Origin: an uncultured Clostridia bacterium
GTDB taxonomy: Bacteria > Bacillota > Clostridia > Oscillospirales > Acutalibacteraceae
Direction: 5' to 3'
Length of the DNA: 6,020 nt
Assembly: GCA_958445555.1 (NCBI GenBank)
Contig: CAUCSW010000044.1
Coordinates: 1-6,020 of the forward strand
The translations under genes and the position numbers were made by a program. Below the pieces are notes generated by a model. The model saw only the letters and a list, made by a program, of their open reading frames with translations. It did no database searches and was not told the DNA's origin. Positions 5,252 through 6,020 of this stretch are shown here, piece by piece (position 1 is the stretch's first letter; each line of letters starts with the position of its first letter).

Positions 5252-6020
5252 CTATCTTGACCCTCCGCCTCCGCCGCCGAAACCGCCGCCGGAAAATCCT
5301 CCTCCGCCGAAGCCGCCCCCGCCGAAGCCTCCTCCGAAACCGCTGCCACCGCTTTTGACTGCGGTCGACGGGCGGGATGCCGCCACGGTCCCGAATGTGG
5401 AACCGAACGAGCGCATAACGCTGTTGTAGTAGAGGAATGAATAGGGATTGCTCCAACCGTAGATATATGACGGCGGACTGATGGTTATATCGCGGAACTT
5501 TTCGTTCCAGAGCTCGGTGATGCCGAGCACCTGCGCATAGGGCAGAATGTTGTAATAATAATCCGGATCGTCGGCAAGCATTGTCTCAAGGCGATCTTTT
5601 TCCGCAGTCTTGAGGAATTCTCTGAAGCCTACGATCTCACCGAGTATCTCGGTATACTTCGGTCGACGGTGTACCGTTTTTCCGAATACAAATCCGCACA
5701 CCGCAAACACTGCGGGCGCTGCCGCGACCCCGAACGATCCGATAATGTCGGTGTTAAGGCAGGCAAGACCGTAAACGGTGCATGCAAATGCCGATGCCGT
5801 GAACAGGATCAGATTATAAATGAATTTTTTGGTGCCGCTGTACTTGAATTCGTATTTTTTGAATTCATATGAGACGATCGCGACTATCATTGCTATCGCT
5901 ATGCCTATAAAGGCTTTGCCGCCCCAGTCGTCAAAGCCTGCGACTATAGAGGTTGCCGCGATATATATGCTCCAGACCGCAGATATGATGCCTGTGAGCA
6001 GTATGGCAACAAAATTGCTT
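5252..6020 (-). CDS. DUF2207-type membrane protein with Gly-rich tail, C-terminal part (5' end outside window)
   Basis: The frame is open to the right window edge, giving 255 visible residues and a TAG stop at 5254-5252. The ATG at 5890 is internal, because the same frame continues upstream with hydrophobic sequence. Visible parts in order: hydrophobic segments at about residues 3-22, 36-50, 66-87 and 95-113, probably membrane spans; a cytosolic region with G-F-R-E-F-L-K-T-A-E-K-D-R-L (about 131-144) and D-Y-Y-Y-N-I-L-P-Y-A-x-x-L-G (about 153-166); a P-P-S-Y segment; and a tail (224-255) with 23 glycines in 32 residues. This order, with the FxxFLxTAEKDRL and LPYA motifs and a GGGGF-type tail, matches the C-terminal half of DUF2207 proteins. 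Their function is unknown. The extracellular DUF2207 domain itself would lie outside the window. The gene converges on clpX. Confidence 0.75.
   Translation of the reverse strand, partial: SNFVAILLTGIISAVWSIYIAATSIVAGFDDWGGKAFIGIAIAMIVAIVSYEFKKYEFKYSGTKKFIYNLILFTASAFACTVYGLACLNTDIIGSFGVAAAPAVFAVCGFVFGKTVHRRPKYTEILGEIVGFREFLKTAEKDRLETMLADDPDYYYNILPYAQVLGITELWNEKFRDITISPPSYIYGWSNPYSFLYYNSVMRSFGSTFGTVAASRPSTAVKSGGSGFGGGFGGGGFGGGGFSGGGFGGGGGGSR

Noticed and set aside
5226..5429. A proline-rich open frame on the + strand.
   Set aside because: It is the antisense shadow of the glycine-rich tail of the DUF2207-type gene; GGN/GGC glycine codons read as proline codons on the other strand.

Overview
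This window is ordinary-looking bacterial chromosome of roughly balanced base composition. It most likely comes from a gut-type member of the Clostridia (Firmicutes), perhaps an Oscillospiraceae/Ruminococcaceae relative. The reasons are the gene order tig-clpP-clpX, strong Shine-Dalgarno sites (GGAGG, AGGAGG), a TTG start, a small DUF1540 cysteine-rich protein, and an LGF-type ClpP-docking loop in ClpX. The taxonomic placement is inference, since no marker search could be run.

Layout, left to right. Positions 1-218 hold the 3' end of a threonine synthase gene (thrC, + strand). It converges on a small DUF1540 gene on the - strand (338-517), and a long hairpin between them (274-331) looks like a shared bidirectional terminator. 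The DUF1540 gene diverges from a calcineurin-like metallophosphoesterase (618-1301, + strand, TTG start). A clear promoter (1364-1392) then precedes the protein quality-control block on the + strand: trigger factor (tig, 1435-2886), ClpP protease (2976-3572) and ClpX unfoldase (3574-4815). Positions 4816-5251 have no gene but are packed with inverted repeats. The window ends with the 3' part of a - strand gene for a DUF2207-type membrane protein with a glycine-rich tail (5252-6020, 5' end outside the window).

How the genes work together. Trigger factor is the ribosome-bound chaperone that meets nascent chains. ClpX unfolds tagged or damaged proteins and feeds them into the ClpP barrel. Placing them together couples folding and degradation in one transcription unit, a common arrangement in Gram-positive bacteria.

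The main surprise is in clpX. The frame is otherwise intact over 414 codons, but two consecutive TAG codons (3808-3813) sit where ClpX proteins have Asp-x-Tyr-Val-Ile-Gly. No frameshift is involved, and the next ordinary in-frame start codon lies at the Walker A motif. The gene is therefore broken by very recent substitutions, rescued by amber readthrough, or miscalled in the assembly. Two other genes here (thrC and the DUF2207 gene) end in TAG, which argues against global reassignment of TAG. The second point of interest is the nested inverted-repeat region at 4858-5233. It holds a 22-bp perfect palindrome and a 160-bp element bounded by 16-nt inverted repeats. No undescribed multi-gene system is evident in this window.
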